A stretch of 64,000 nucleotides of DNA from Acidaminobacterium chupaoyuni (GTDB lineage: Bacteria; Bacillota; Clostridia; Oscillospirales; Butyricicoccaceae), in assembly GCA_047936785.1 (NCBI GenBank), contig CP176394.1. One strand, given 5' to 3'. Positions 33,863 through 40,346 of the stretch are shown piece by piece (position 1 is the first letter of the stretch; each line of letters opens with the position of its first letter). A program made the position numbers and the translations under genes. Under the pieces are notes generated by a model. That model searched no databases and was not told the DNA's origin. It saw nothing but the letters and a program-made list of their open reading frames with translations.

Positions 33863-33991
33863 TTATTGGCCGCGGTTGACCCGTTCCATTGCCTGACGAA
33901 TTTTTTGCATGGCATTGGGATTTGTCAGGCGAAAATTTTGATATTCGTTTTCATCCCTGAAAACCCCATCGATTTTTCGAACAATCTTCAT
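33863..33991 (-). CDS. 42-aa basic protein upstream of the recombinase (candidate directionality factor)
   Basis: A short frame with an excellent RBS (GAGGAGG, five bases before the ATG at 33991). The protein begins MKIVRKIDGVFRDENEYQNF and ends KIRQAMERVNRGQ; it is charged and helical, with no membrane segment. It lies inside the sigG element, 105 bases upstream of the recombinase start and on the same strand. Large serine recombinases need a small accessory protein for excision; such proteins share no common sequence, so the suggestion here rests only on size, charge and position. A possible -10 box TATACT lies about 40 bases upstream. Confidence 0.55.
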   Translation of the reverse strand: MKIVRKIDGVFRDENEYQNFRLTNPNAMQKIRQAMERVNRGQ

Positions 33992-34046
33992 ATGATCCTC
34001 CTCGGCTGTTGTTAATAGAAGTATAAACAAACACCCGGCCATTCAA

Positions 34047-34077
34047 ACAAAAAGAGCGGTGCTTTCGCACCGCTCTT
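34047..34077 (-). terminator. terminator of the sulfite-reductase-like gene
   Basis: AAGAGCGGTGC (34052-34062) pairs with GCACCGCTCTT (34067-34077); TTTTTG follows on the minus strand. Confidence 0.8.
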
Positions 34078-34093
34078 GAAAAGGGTCATCTTA

Positions 34094-35029
34094 TCAGCAT
34101 TTTGCGCCGGCAACGGTTTCAATTTCGAGAATTTCTTCTTTCCGCTTCAACAGATTGTCGGAAACCAGCATTTTTTCAACTTTTTCAACGCCAAGGCGTT
34201 CAACGGTTTCGCCAAAACGCTCACCGGAAATGCCCTTTTGTTTGAACAGTAAAATAGCCTTTTCCACCACATTTAAAACTTCTTCACGGGTGAACAGCGT
34301 ATTCAGCGCCGAACCCATGCGCACGCGCTTGCCCCATTTGCCGCCCACATACACTTTATACATGGTTTCGCTTTCTTCCAAAGCGCCGAAATAGCAGGTT
34401 CCGTGGCAGCGGCCGCAATTATTGCAGACAGCAGGATCGATCACCGCTGTCCCTTCTTTGACCTCAACCGCGTTCATGGGGCATGCTTCCGCCACGCCGC
34501 ATTTGGCGCAGCCCTTGCAGGCATCCCGGTTCAGTTTGGGCACTCTTTGGCCAACAATGCCTAGGTCGTTCAAATCGGGTTTCACGCAGTTGTTGGGGCA
34601 TCCGCCCACAGCCACTTTGAATTTATGGGGCAAAATCACATCGTGATATCCTTCATAAAAGCGCTCGTGGATCTCTTTGGCCAGTTCCTGCGTATCATAA
34701 AGGCCAAAAACGCAGGTGGTGCCTTTGCAGGAAACCACAGGGCGAACTTTCGAACCGGTTCCGCCGGTCACCATGCCTTCTTTGGCGATATATTCTTGGA
34801 ACGCAGGGATATTCTCATAGGAAACTCCGGGAACTTCCACCGTTAAACGGGAAGTAAAAGTCAATGTGCCGCTGCCGAACTTTGCGGCGGCTTCGCTGAG
34901 ATTTTGCATTTGTTTTGCGGTAAGCACACCGTTTACCGTGATAATGCGTGCGGAAAATTCTTCCGTTCCGCGGTTGAGCAGAAATCCCTGCCCTTTTACT
35001 TTTTTGATATTCGCTGCTTCCAATGCCAT
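34094..35029 (-). CDS. siroheme sulfite/nitrite reductase-like protein with two 4Fe-4S clusters
   Basis: 311 residues. The N-terminal NIR_SIR ferredoxin-like half (VNGVLTAKQMQNLSEAAAKFGSGTLTFTSRLTVEVPGV) is followed by the siroheme/4Fe-4S region: CKGTTC (Cys101, Cys106) and GGCPNNC (Cys144, Cys148). The first pair is C-x4-C, one residue shorter than the usual C-x5-C. A ferredoxin insert follows with C171-x2-C-x2-C-x5-C183 and C202-x2-C-x2-C-x3-C212. It is half the size of classical reductases, like AsrC/DsrA-type single-repeat proteins. The probable role is reduction of an oxidised sulfur or nitrogen compound; the substrate is unknown. GGAGG precedes the ATG at 35029. It diverges from a LysR gene that may control it. 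Confidence 0.8.
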   Translation of the reverse strand: MALEAANIKKVKGQGFLLNRGTEEFSARIITVNGVLTAKQMQNLSEAAAKFGSGTLTFTSRLTVEVPGVSYENIPAFQEYIAKEGMVTGGTGSKVRPVVSCKGTTCVFGLYDTQELAKEIHERFYEGYHDVILPHKFKVAVGGCPNNCVKPDLNDLGIVGQRVPKLNRDACKGCAKCGVAEACPMNAVEVKEGTAVIDPAVCNNCGRCHGTCYFGALEESETMYKVYVGGKWGKRVRMGSALNTLFTREEVLNVVEKAILLFKQKGISGERFGETVERLGVEKVEKMLVSDNLLKRKEEILEIETVAGAKC

Positions 35030-35138
35030 GTTGTTTCCTCCATCGTTTTTATGATGTTTCATTTCTGCCGTGTTCTAAGATATTTTTATTATACCTCTTG
35101 ATTCATGTTAGGTAAAATAGTAATATTTAATCAAAACT

Positions 35139-35154
35139 ATAGGCAATATGCTAT
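35139..35154. promoter_or_regulatory. possible LysR binding site
   Basis: ATAG-N8-CTAT dyad (ATAGGCAATATGCTAT) in the 138-bp gap between the divergent reductase-like and LysR genes, 14 bases before the LysR start. Confidence 0.35.
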
Positions 35155-35167
35155 GAAGGGGATTTTT

Positions 35168-36067
35168 ATGACCATTCGACATCTGAAAATTTTTATTGCC
35201 GTTGCAGAAACCGGAAAAATGGGGCTTGCCGCCAAACAGCTTTATATCGCCCAGCCCACCGTCAGCCAGGTGATCGCCGATATGGAAGATGCCTATGGCG
35301 TAAAATTATTTGAGCGGCTTTCCAAAAAGCTTTACATTACCGAAGAGGGCATCCAGCTGCTGAGTTACGCCCGCCATATCGTCACGCTGTTTGATGAAAT
35401 GGAGCGCAATCTGCGCAACGCTTCTTCCCATATCCTGCTGAGGGTCGGCGCCACGATCACCGTTGGTTCCTGTGTTTTGGCGGGCATCATCAAGCGCTAT
35501 GAAGAACAGCGAACCAACGCGCAGGTTCAGGTGTTCGTTGATAACACCCGCCTGATCGAAAAAATGCTGCTGGAAAGCGAACTGGATCTTGCCCTGGTAG
35601 AAGGCTCTATTCAAAGCCCCGAACTTTTAGTCCAGCCCGTCATGGAAGATGAGCTTGTTCTGGTCTGCAGCGTCAATCATCCTTTTGCAGGCCGCAAAAT
35701 GGTTTATGCCGAAGATCTGAAGGGCCAAAACTTCATCCTTCGCGAAGAAGGCAGCGGCACGCGTGCCCTGTTTGAACATTATCTGCTGCAGCATGGGGTC
35801 GAGATCCATCCCAAATGGGTCTGCCATTCCTCCGATTCCATTTTAAACGCAGTCTGCGGCGGCCAGGGTCTAACAGTCATCTCGCGCCTGCTGGTGCAAA
35901 ACGGCATCAAAGCGGGCAAACTTTGCATTCTTCCTTTAGAGGATGCACGCCTGACTCGCAATTTCAACTTAGTCTATCACAAAAATAAATTTTTATCACC
36001 TGCGCTGACAGATTTCATCGCCGAACTGGAGCATACTTCTTTTCAAAACAGCCCCTGCCTTGCATAA
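35168..36067 (+). CDS. LysR family transcriptional regulator
   Basis: 299 residues. The N-terminal winged helix reads MTIRHLKIFIAVAETGKMGLAAKQLYIAQPTVSQVIADMEDAYGVKLFER, typical for LysR. A co-inducer domain follows (LRVGATITVGSCVLAGIIKRY, LDLALVEG, LREEGSGTRALFEHYL); the last segment is typical of CysB/CysL-like members that respond to small anions or sulfur metabolites, but this is only a hint. The start at 35168 follows AAGGGG. Divergent from the reductase-like gene inside the sigG element. Confidence 0.92.
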   Translation: MTIRHLKIFIAVAETGKMGLAAKQLYIAQPTVSQVIADMEDAYGVKLFERLSKKLYITEEGIQLLSYARHIVTLFDEMERNLRNASSHILLRVGATITVGSCVLAGIIKRYEEQRTNAQVQVFVDNTRLIEKMLLESELDLALVEGSIQSPELLVQPVMEDELVLVCSVNHPFAGRKMVYAEDLKGQNFILREEGSGTRALFEHYLLQHGVEIHPKWVCHSSDSILNAVCGGQGLTVISRLLVQNGIKAGKLCILPLEDARLTRNFNLVYHKNKFLSPALTDFIAELEHTSFQNSPCLA

Positions 36068-36117
36068 AAACGGCGCCTTAACACCTTTTCCCTTGCCTCT
36101 GAAAAATTCTATAAGAA

Positions 36118-36148
36118 AAGCCGATATCCGTTTTTCGGATACCGGCTT
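36118..36148. terminator. bidirectional terminator
   Basis: AAGCCG-A-TATCCG pairs with CGGATA-C-CGGCTT between the converging LysR and MarR genes. Confidence 0.7.
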
Positions 36149-36166
36149 ATTCTTATTTGTATAAAC

Positions 36167-36679
36167 TTATTCTTCGAAATCTTCGGAATCGGCATCATCT
36201 TCATCTTGAATGGGGGAAAGAGCCAGTCTTGCCGCCATGACACGATAGAAAACATCCAGTTCTTCATCGGTGAAAGTTTCTTTCAGCTTGTTATGCCAGC
36301 ATAAAACATTTTTCACATCGTAAGCGCGATGAGCAATAGACAGTTCACGACCCTTGGGGGTAACAAACAGCAAAGCCTTCTTGCCGTTATCGCGTGGGCG
36401 GGTTTTTTGAACCATGCCGCGCTTTTCCAAACGGCTGACAACCTGAGAAACCGCGCTCTTTGTGCGGTTTGTGGCCTTGGCCAATTCTGTTACCGTGATG
36501 CCGGGGTTTTCTTCGATGACCGTGACAGTATGCACTTCGACCATTGTGAAGTTCTCGCCTGTTCCGTAATCATGCAGAATATTCACCCTGTCATATGACT
36601 GCATCGTATATTTAAATGTCAGTTCGCCGATGTGATAAGGATCTGCATTTACCCACTGCAAATTTTCTTGTTGTTCCAT
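36167..36679 (-). CDS. MarR family transcriptional regulator (in sigG element)
   Basis: 170 residues. The winged helix is clear: ITVTELAKATNRTKSAVSQVVSRLEKRGMVQKTRPRDNGKKALLFVTPKG. The C-terminus ends in a long acidic tail (QDEDDADSEDFEE). A single Cys (LCWHNK, about residue 127) could sense oxidants, but this is speculative. AGAGGTG precedes the ATG. It follows the peroxiredoxin-like gene on the same strand; two palindromes in its 98-bp upstream gap are candidate operators, which suggests autoregulation and perhaps control of the redox genes. Confidence 0.9.
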   Translation of the reverse strand: MEQQENLQWVNADPYHIGELTFKYTMQSYDRVNILHDYGTGENFTMVEVHTVTVIEENPGITVTELAKATNRTKSAVSQVVSRLEKRGMVQKTRPRDNGKKALLFVTPKGRELSIAHRAYDVKNVLCWHNKLKETFTDEELDVFYRVMAARLALSPIQDEDDADSEDFEE

Positions 36680-36721
36680 TGGCTTGCACCTCTTTTTTTC
36701 ATTTCATTACACAACGCTATT

Positions 36722-36758
36722 ATTATTGTTAATAATACGACATTTGCATAATAATGTC
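36722..36758. promoter_or_regulatory. two palindromes upstream of the element's MarR gene
   Basis: ATTATT-GTT-AATAAT (36722-36736) and GACATT-N8-AATGTC (36739-36758) lie between the peroxiredoxin-like and MarR genes. Confidence 0.4.
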
Positions 36759-36777
36759 AAGCCGTCTTCTGAAAGTT

Positions 36778-37320
36778 TTACATCTGAAATATTGCCGGAA
36801 GCTCTTCTGCTTCGGGCATATCCAGCAGATCGGACGCATAGTGAACACGCAATATGTTAAGTTCCTTATCGACAACCGCATAGGCGGGCAGCTGATACTC
36901 TTCGCCCTCGTGTTCCCCATGAACGAACCCCTGCGCCACGATCTCTTTCAGTTTTTCTTTCAGCGGGTCCGTCATCAATTCTTCACGCGAAGCCGCAGCG
37001 CCGATTTCAAAGCGCTGATATAACTTCATTTCAGGGTCGCAGATAATTTTAAAAGGCAGGTCTTCAGGCGTGATCTGTCTGGCAATTTTCTCGGGATCGG
37101 ATTGAAAGACAACAATGGCCTGGGCGCCCACCGCCTCGATGGCCGCATAGTGTTCTTTCAGCTGATGCACTTCATATTGACATAAGGTGCAGCCGTAATA
37201 ACGCAAAAACAAGACGATCGTTTTCTTTTCGCCCACCAATTGCGAAAGCGTGACATTCTTTTGAAACACCGTATCACACGAAAAATCGGGCATCTTCTCG
37301 CCCTGATGCAGCTTTGCCAT
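36778..37320 (-). CDS. thioredoxin-fold peroxiredoxin-like protein (AhpC/TSA family)
   Basis: 180 residues. The redoxin fold shows in GEKMPDFSCDTVFQKNVTLSQLVGEKKTIVLFLRYYGC and a CxxC pair (Cys44, Cys47 in YYGCTLCQYEV), as in PRX-like2 proteins rather than classical AhpC. The C-terminal part (YQLPAYAVVDKELNILRVHYASD) completes the fold. It probably reduces peroxides or organic (poly)sulfide species with a low-molecular-weight thiol. The ATG at 37320 follows GGAGG; the longer frame to 37443 is out. It follows the CoA-disulfide reductase gene by 19 bases, a two-gene operon that suggests the reductase keeps its thiol partner reduced. Confidence 0.85.
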   Translation of the reverse strand: MAKLHQGEKMPDFSCDTVFQKNVTLSQLVGEKKTIVLFLRYYGCTLCQYEVHQLKEHYAAIEAVGAQAIVVFQSDPEKIARQITPEDLPFKIICDPEMKLYQRFEIGAAASREELMTDPLKEKLKEIVAQGFVHGEHEGEEYQLPAYAVVDKELNILRVHYASDLLDMPEAEELPAIFQM

Positions 37321-37339
37321 GTTGTCTTCCTCCGTTCGT

Positions 37340-39028
37340 TTATTTATTCTCGGCGGGGCCGTAACAGCTCTGCTGAGGAACGCTTCTGTTATTGACGGCG
37401 ATCTCATAGAAACGCCAGCCGCCGGAAAGATTATAGCAATCAAACCCCATGCCTGTCAGCATGCGGCAGGCCAGATAACTTCTCAGCCCGGAATGGCAGT
37501 GGATATAAACAGGCTTGGTCCGATCCAGTTCCACTGCGCGCCCGCGCAGTTCATCCAGCGGGATCGAGCGGAAACCTTCGATGGAACCCTTTTCTCTTTC
37601 CGCAGGCTTGCGCACATCCAGCAAAGTAACGCTGCCATCTCTGGGCAGGTCTTTTACATCATCCCAATAGAAATTTTTCACCAGGCCGTTTCTGATATTT
37701 TCAATAACATAGCCCACAAAATTCACAGGATCTTTAGCGGAACCGAAAGGCGGCGCATAGCAAAGTTCAAGTTCTGTGAGGTCTTTCGCCGTCAGCCCGG
37801 CGCGCACAGCCACCGCCAGCACATCGCAGCGTTTATCCACGCCGTCATATCCCACCAGCTGCGCCCCTAAGATCTTGCCGGTTTCTTTTTCATACAGGGT
37901 CTTGATAGAAATGCCGTGGCCGCCGGGATAATAAGCCGCATGGGAATTGGAATAGGTATATACTTTTTCATATGCCAGACCGGCCGCCTTTGCTGTGCGC
38001 TCGTTGACGCCTGTCATGGCAACGGTCATATCAAAAATCTTCAAAACCGAAGAACCCTGTGTTTTCTGATAAGCGCTGGGGATGCCGCAAATATTATCCG
38101 CGGCAATGCGGCCCTGCTTGTTGGCCGGCCCCGCCAAAGGCACAAAGCCTTTGTTTTGCGTCACCAGATCGGTGATCTCCACCGCATCGCCCACCGCATA
38201 AATATCGGCGGCGCTCGTTTGCATATGTTCATCCACAATGATACAGCCGCGGGTATTAAGCGCCAGACCCGCCTGTTTCGCCAGCGCGGTATCGGGGCGC
38301 ACGCCGACGGAAAGAATGACCATATCGGCTTCGACCGTTCCGCCGCTCAACTGCAGCGAAAGCTTCTCCCCTTCTTCGCGGATGGCCTCAACGCCGTTTT
38401 CCAGCATCACCGTGACGCCCTGATCGCGCAGATAGCGGTGAACTTCACAGGCCATGTCATAATCCAGCGGGGCGATCAAATGATCGGCCATTTCAACGAT
38501 GGTGACCTTCAGGCCGGCTTTTTTCAGGTTTTCCGCCATCTCAACGCCAATATATCCGCCGCCGATGACCACGGCGCTTTCGGGGAATTCTTCTTCGATA
38601 TATTCTTTGATCTTCATAGTATCGGGAATGTTGCGCAGGGTAAACACCCGCGGGCCCTTCGCGCCTTCAAACGGGGGAACCAGCGGCGCGGCGCCCGGCG
38701 AAAGAATCAGCTTATCATAAGTTTCGGTATAAGGCTCGCCGTCTTGGGGAACCACGGTCACCGTTTTCGCCTGTGGGTCGATGGCGGTCACTTCGCTGTT
38801 CACACGCACATCGATGTTGAAACGGTCGTGAAAACTCTGCGGTGTCTGCAAAGTCAACGCGGATTTTTTCGTGATCTCGCCGCCGATATAATAAGGCAGA
38901 CCGCAGTTTGCGAAAGAGATATATTCGCCGCGCTCGAACATGATGATTTCTGCCTGCTCATCCAATCTGCGCAGTCTTGCCGCCGCCGAAGCGCCGCCGG
39001 CTACCCCGCCAACAATTAAAGTTTTCAT
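37340..39028 (-). CDS. CoA-disulfide reductase with C-terminal rhodanese domain
   Basis: 562 residues. The FAD-binding N-terminus MKTLIVGGVAGGASAAARLRR and FANCGLPYYIGG with redox Cys42 identify the single-cysteine CoADR/NADH oxidase family. VVIGGGYIGVEMAENL is the NAD(P)H motif and DIYAVGDAVE the second FAD motif. From about 455 a rhodanese domain follows, with active Cys511 in YIHCHSGLRS. Such fusions (CoADR-Rhd, Npsr) reduce CoA-disulfide, CoA-persulfide or polysulfide with NAD(P)H. The start at 39028 is chosen because AGGAGG precedes it at seven bases; the upstream ATG touches the RBS. First gene of the operon with the peroxiredoxin-like gene. Confidence 0.93.
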   Translation of the reverse strand: MKTLIVGGVAGGASAAARLRRLDEQAEIIMFERGEYISFANCGLPYYIGGEITKKSALTLQTPQSFHDRFNIDVRVNSEVTAIDPQAKTVTVVPQDGEPYTETYDKLILSPGAAPLVPPFEGAKGPRVFTLRNIPDTMKIKEYIEEEFPESAVVIGGGYIGVEMAENLKKAGLKVTIVEMADHLIAPLDYDMACEVHRYLRDQGVTVMLENGVEAIREEGEKLSLQLSGGTVEADMVILSVGVRPDTALAKQAGLALNTRGCIIVDEHMQTSAADIYAVGDAVEITDLVTQNKGFVPLAGPANKQGRIAADNICGIPSAYQKTQGSSVLKIFDMTVAMTGVNERTAKAAGLAYEKVYTYSNSHAAYYPGGHGISIKTLYEKETGKILGAQLVGYDGVDKRCDVLAVAVRAGLTAKDLTELELCYAPPFGSAKDPVNFVGYVIENIRNGLVKNFYWDDVKDLPRDGSVTLLDVRKPAEREKGSIEGFRSIPLDELRGRAVELDRTKPVYIHCHSGLRSYLACRMLTGMGFDCYNLSGGWRFYEIAVNNRSVPQQSCYGPAENK

Positions 39029-39112
39029 TGTCATTCCTCCTGAAATCGGTTCATTTCATTCATCATAGCATACCGCTTTTTCAATGTAAAATATGTTCTG
39101 CGAATCAGTATC

Positions 39113-39142
39113 ATAGGTTTTTACCTATTTATATTTCTGCAG
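39113..39142. promoter_or_regulatory. palindromes upstream of the CoA-disulfide reductase gene
   Basis: ATAGGT-TTTT-ACCTAT (39113-39128) and TTTCTGCAGAAA (39131-39142) lie between the element end and the reductase gene, in its promoter region. They are candidate operator sites. Confidence 0.4.
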
Positions 39143-39158
39143 AAAACCTACTTTTTTC

Positions 39159-39185
39159 TTTTTCAACAACATCCGTTCATTGGAA
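39159..39185. repeat. element end beside the 5' part of sigG (att site)
   Basis: The 22-bp inverted repeat (39159-39180) overlaps the core TCATTGGAA (39177-39185), after which the sigG 5' part begins. Confidence 0.85.
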
Positions 39186-39465
39186 CGGCATAGGTTGAAA
39201 AACGGACATTTAAACTCGTATCAAAATTATCGATGGATTTCATCAGGCCGATGCAGCCCACCTGGAACAAATCATCCGCCATTTCCCCTCTTCCAGAAAA
39301 GCGCTGCACCACCGAAAGCACCAATCGCAAATTCCCGCTGATCAGTTCTTCCCTCGCCTGCGCATCATGCTCTTTCACTCTCAGCAATAAAGCCGTTGTT
39401 TCCCGGTTGGTCAACACCTTCAATTTCGAGGTGTTGATGCCGCAAATCTCCACTTTCCCCAGCAT
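39163..39465 (-). CDS. sigG: sigG 5' part (sigma-G residues 1-95), truncated by the intervening element
   Basis: The frame encodes 100 residues. The first 95 (MLGKVEICGINTSK to RFSTYAVP) match the N-terminal part of SigG, including NLRLVLSVVQRFSGRGE and DLFQVGCIGLMKSIDNFD of region 2; the last five (MNGCC) and the stop come from the element. The break falls inside region 2, before the -10 recognition helix, so this product could not act as a sigma factor. GGAGG precedes the ATG at 39465. A forespore-type promoter lies at 39496-39526. Downstream of sigE in the normal spoIIG-sigG order, but with a terminator between. Confidence 0.93.
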   Translation of the reverse strand: MLGKVEICGINTSKLKVLTNRETTALLLRVKEHDAQAREELISGNLRLVLSVVQRFSGRGEMADDLFQVGCIGLMKSIDNFDTSLNVRFSTYAVPMNGCC

Positions 39466-39495
39466 GAATTTTCCTCCGTTTCAGAATTTTCACTA

Positions 39496-39526
39496 TCAGT
39501 ATTCCCTGTGTGGTCTTCTTCATACC
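39496..39526 (-). promoter_or_regulatory. SigF/SigG-type promoter of sigG
   Basis: On the minus strand GGTATG (39521-39526), 14 bases, then GGGAATACTGA (39496-39506), close to the forespore consensus GYATA-N15-GGNNANANTNT. It lies 31 bases upstream of the sigG start, as expected for SigF-driven, autoregulated sigG. Confidence 0.5.
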
Positions 39527-39557
39527 GTTACTTTCTTTTTTACAGCATCCGAAACGA

Positions 39558-39584
39558 CAAAAAAGGCGGGCCTTTCAGCCCGTC
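39558..39584 (-). terminator. terminator after sigE
   Basis: GGCGGGC (39565-39571) pairs with GCCCGTC (39578-39584), followed by T7 on the minus strand. It separates sigE from sigG. Confidence 0.7.
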
Positions 39585-39609
39585 TTTTTAGAACTTTTAT
39601 GAATTGTCA

Positions 39610-40338
39610 TCACATGCAGCGCATCATCTCTTTTTTCAGCCGGTTGATGATTCGTTTTTCTAACCGAGAGATATAGGATTGTGAAATGCCAAGTGCATCC
39701 GCCACCTGTTTTTGTGTCATTTCCTCACGGCCGTGAAGCCCGAATCTCATGGAAATGATCTCTTGCTCGCGGGGGGAAAGCAGCGAAATGCAATGGCTCA
39801 GCAGTTGGCGGTCGATATCATCTTCGATGGGGCGAATCACACAATCCGGCTCTGTTCCCAGAATATCGGAAAGCAGCAGCTCGTTGCCATCCCAATCGGT
39901 GTTCAGCGGTTCATCGATGGAAATTTCCGAACGCTGGGCGGAATTTTTGCGCAGATACATCAGAATTTCATTTTCAATGCAGCGCGAAGCATAAGTGGCA
40001 AGCTTGGTGTTTTTATCGACGCGATATGTATTCACGGCTTTGATCAGCCCAATGGTGCCGATGGAAATCAGATCTTCAATTCCCACACCGGTGTTTTCAA
40101 ACTTTCTTGCGATATAAACCCCCAATCTGAGATTATGCTCGATCAAAACCCGCCGGATATCCTCTTCTTTGCCGGTATATCGGCCGAGATAATCTGCCTC
40201 TTCTTCGGGCGTAAGAGGCGGAGGCAGCGTTTCGGAACCGCCGATATAATGCACAGGATTGGTGCGGCGGAATCCGATCTTTTCTAAAAGCTTTTCCAGA
40301 TATGCAAGGATGCTTTTTCCTATCGATTTCAAATTCAT
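39610..40338 (-). CDS. sigE: sporulation sigma factor SigE
   Basis: 242 residues, the size of B. subtilis pro-SigE. The N-terminal 25-30 residues (MNLKSIGKSILAYLEKLLEKIG) form the amphipathic pro-sequence removed by SpoIIGA. Region 2 (HNLRLGVYIARKFENTGVGIEDLISIGTIGLIKAV, then TYASRCIENEILMYLRK) and region 4 (MTQKQVADALGISQSYISRLEKRIINRLKKEM) are intact. It drives early mother-cell transcription. Two adjacent ATGs (40341, 40338) follow AGGAGG; I take the second for spacing. It lies eight bases after spoIIGA. Confidence 0.95.
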   Translation of the reverse strand: MNLKSIGKSILAYLEKLLEKIGFRRTNPVHYIGGSETLPPPLTPEEEADYLGRYTGKEEDIRRVLIEHNLRLGVYIARKFENTGVGIEDLISIGTIGLIKAVNTYRVDKNTKLATYASRCIENEILMYLRKNSAQRSEISIDEPLNTDWDGNELLLSDILGTEPDCVIRPIEDDIDRQLLSHCISLLSPREQEIISMRFGLHGREEMTQKQVADALGISQSYISRLEKRIINRLKKEMMRCM

Positions 40339-40346
40339 CATTCCTC

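Larger units (their letters stand above)
32356..39185 (-). mobile_element. 6.8-kb skin-like intervening element inside sigG
   Basis: The element separates the two parts of sigG. Both ends share TCATTGGAA (32356-32364 and 39177-39185). Inside the ends lies a perfect 22-bp inverted repeat (32364-32385 and 39159-39180). One crossover in the core removes 6,821 bp and restores sigG in frame. Contents: serine recombinase next to the 32.4-kb end, a 42-aa ORF, a siroheme-reductase-like ferredoxin fusion, LysR and MarR regulators, a peroxiredoxin-like protein and a CoA-disulfide reductase/rhodanese. The excised circle would carry a palindromic attP. Architecture parallels sigK skin elements, which use a serine recombinase of the SpoIVCA type. 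Confidence 0.9.

Noticed and set aside
37916..39019. 367-aa plus-strand ORF
   Set aside because: Antisense to the CoA-disulfide reductase gene; composition rich in His, Arg and Phe typical of shadow frames, no RBS.
39163..39465. sigG as an ordinary frameshift pseudogene or assembly error
   Set aside because: The two parts are intact, break at the same codon, and are bounded by matching att-like ends with a recombinase beside one of them. An assembly error would not create 22-bp inverted repeats.
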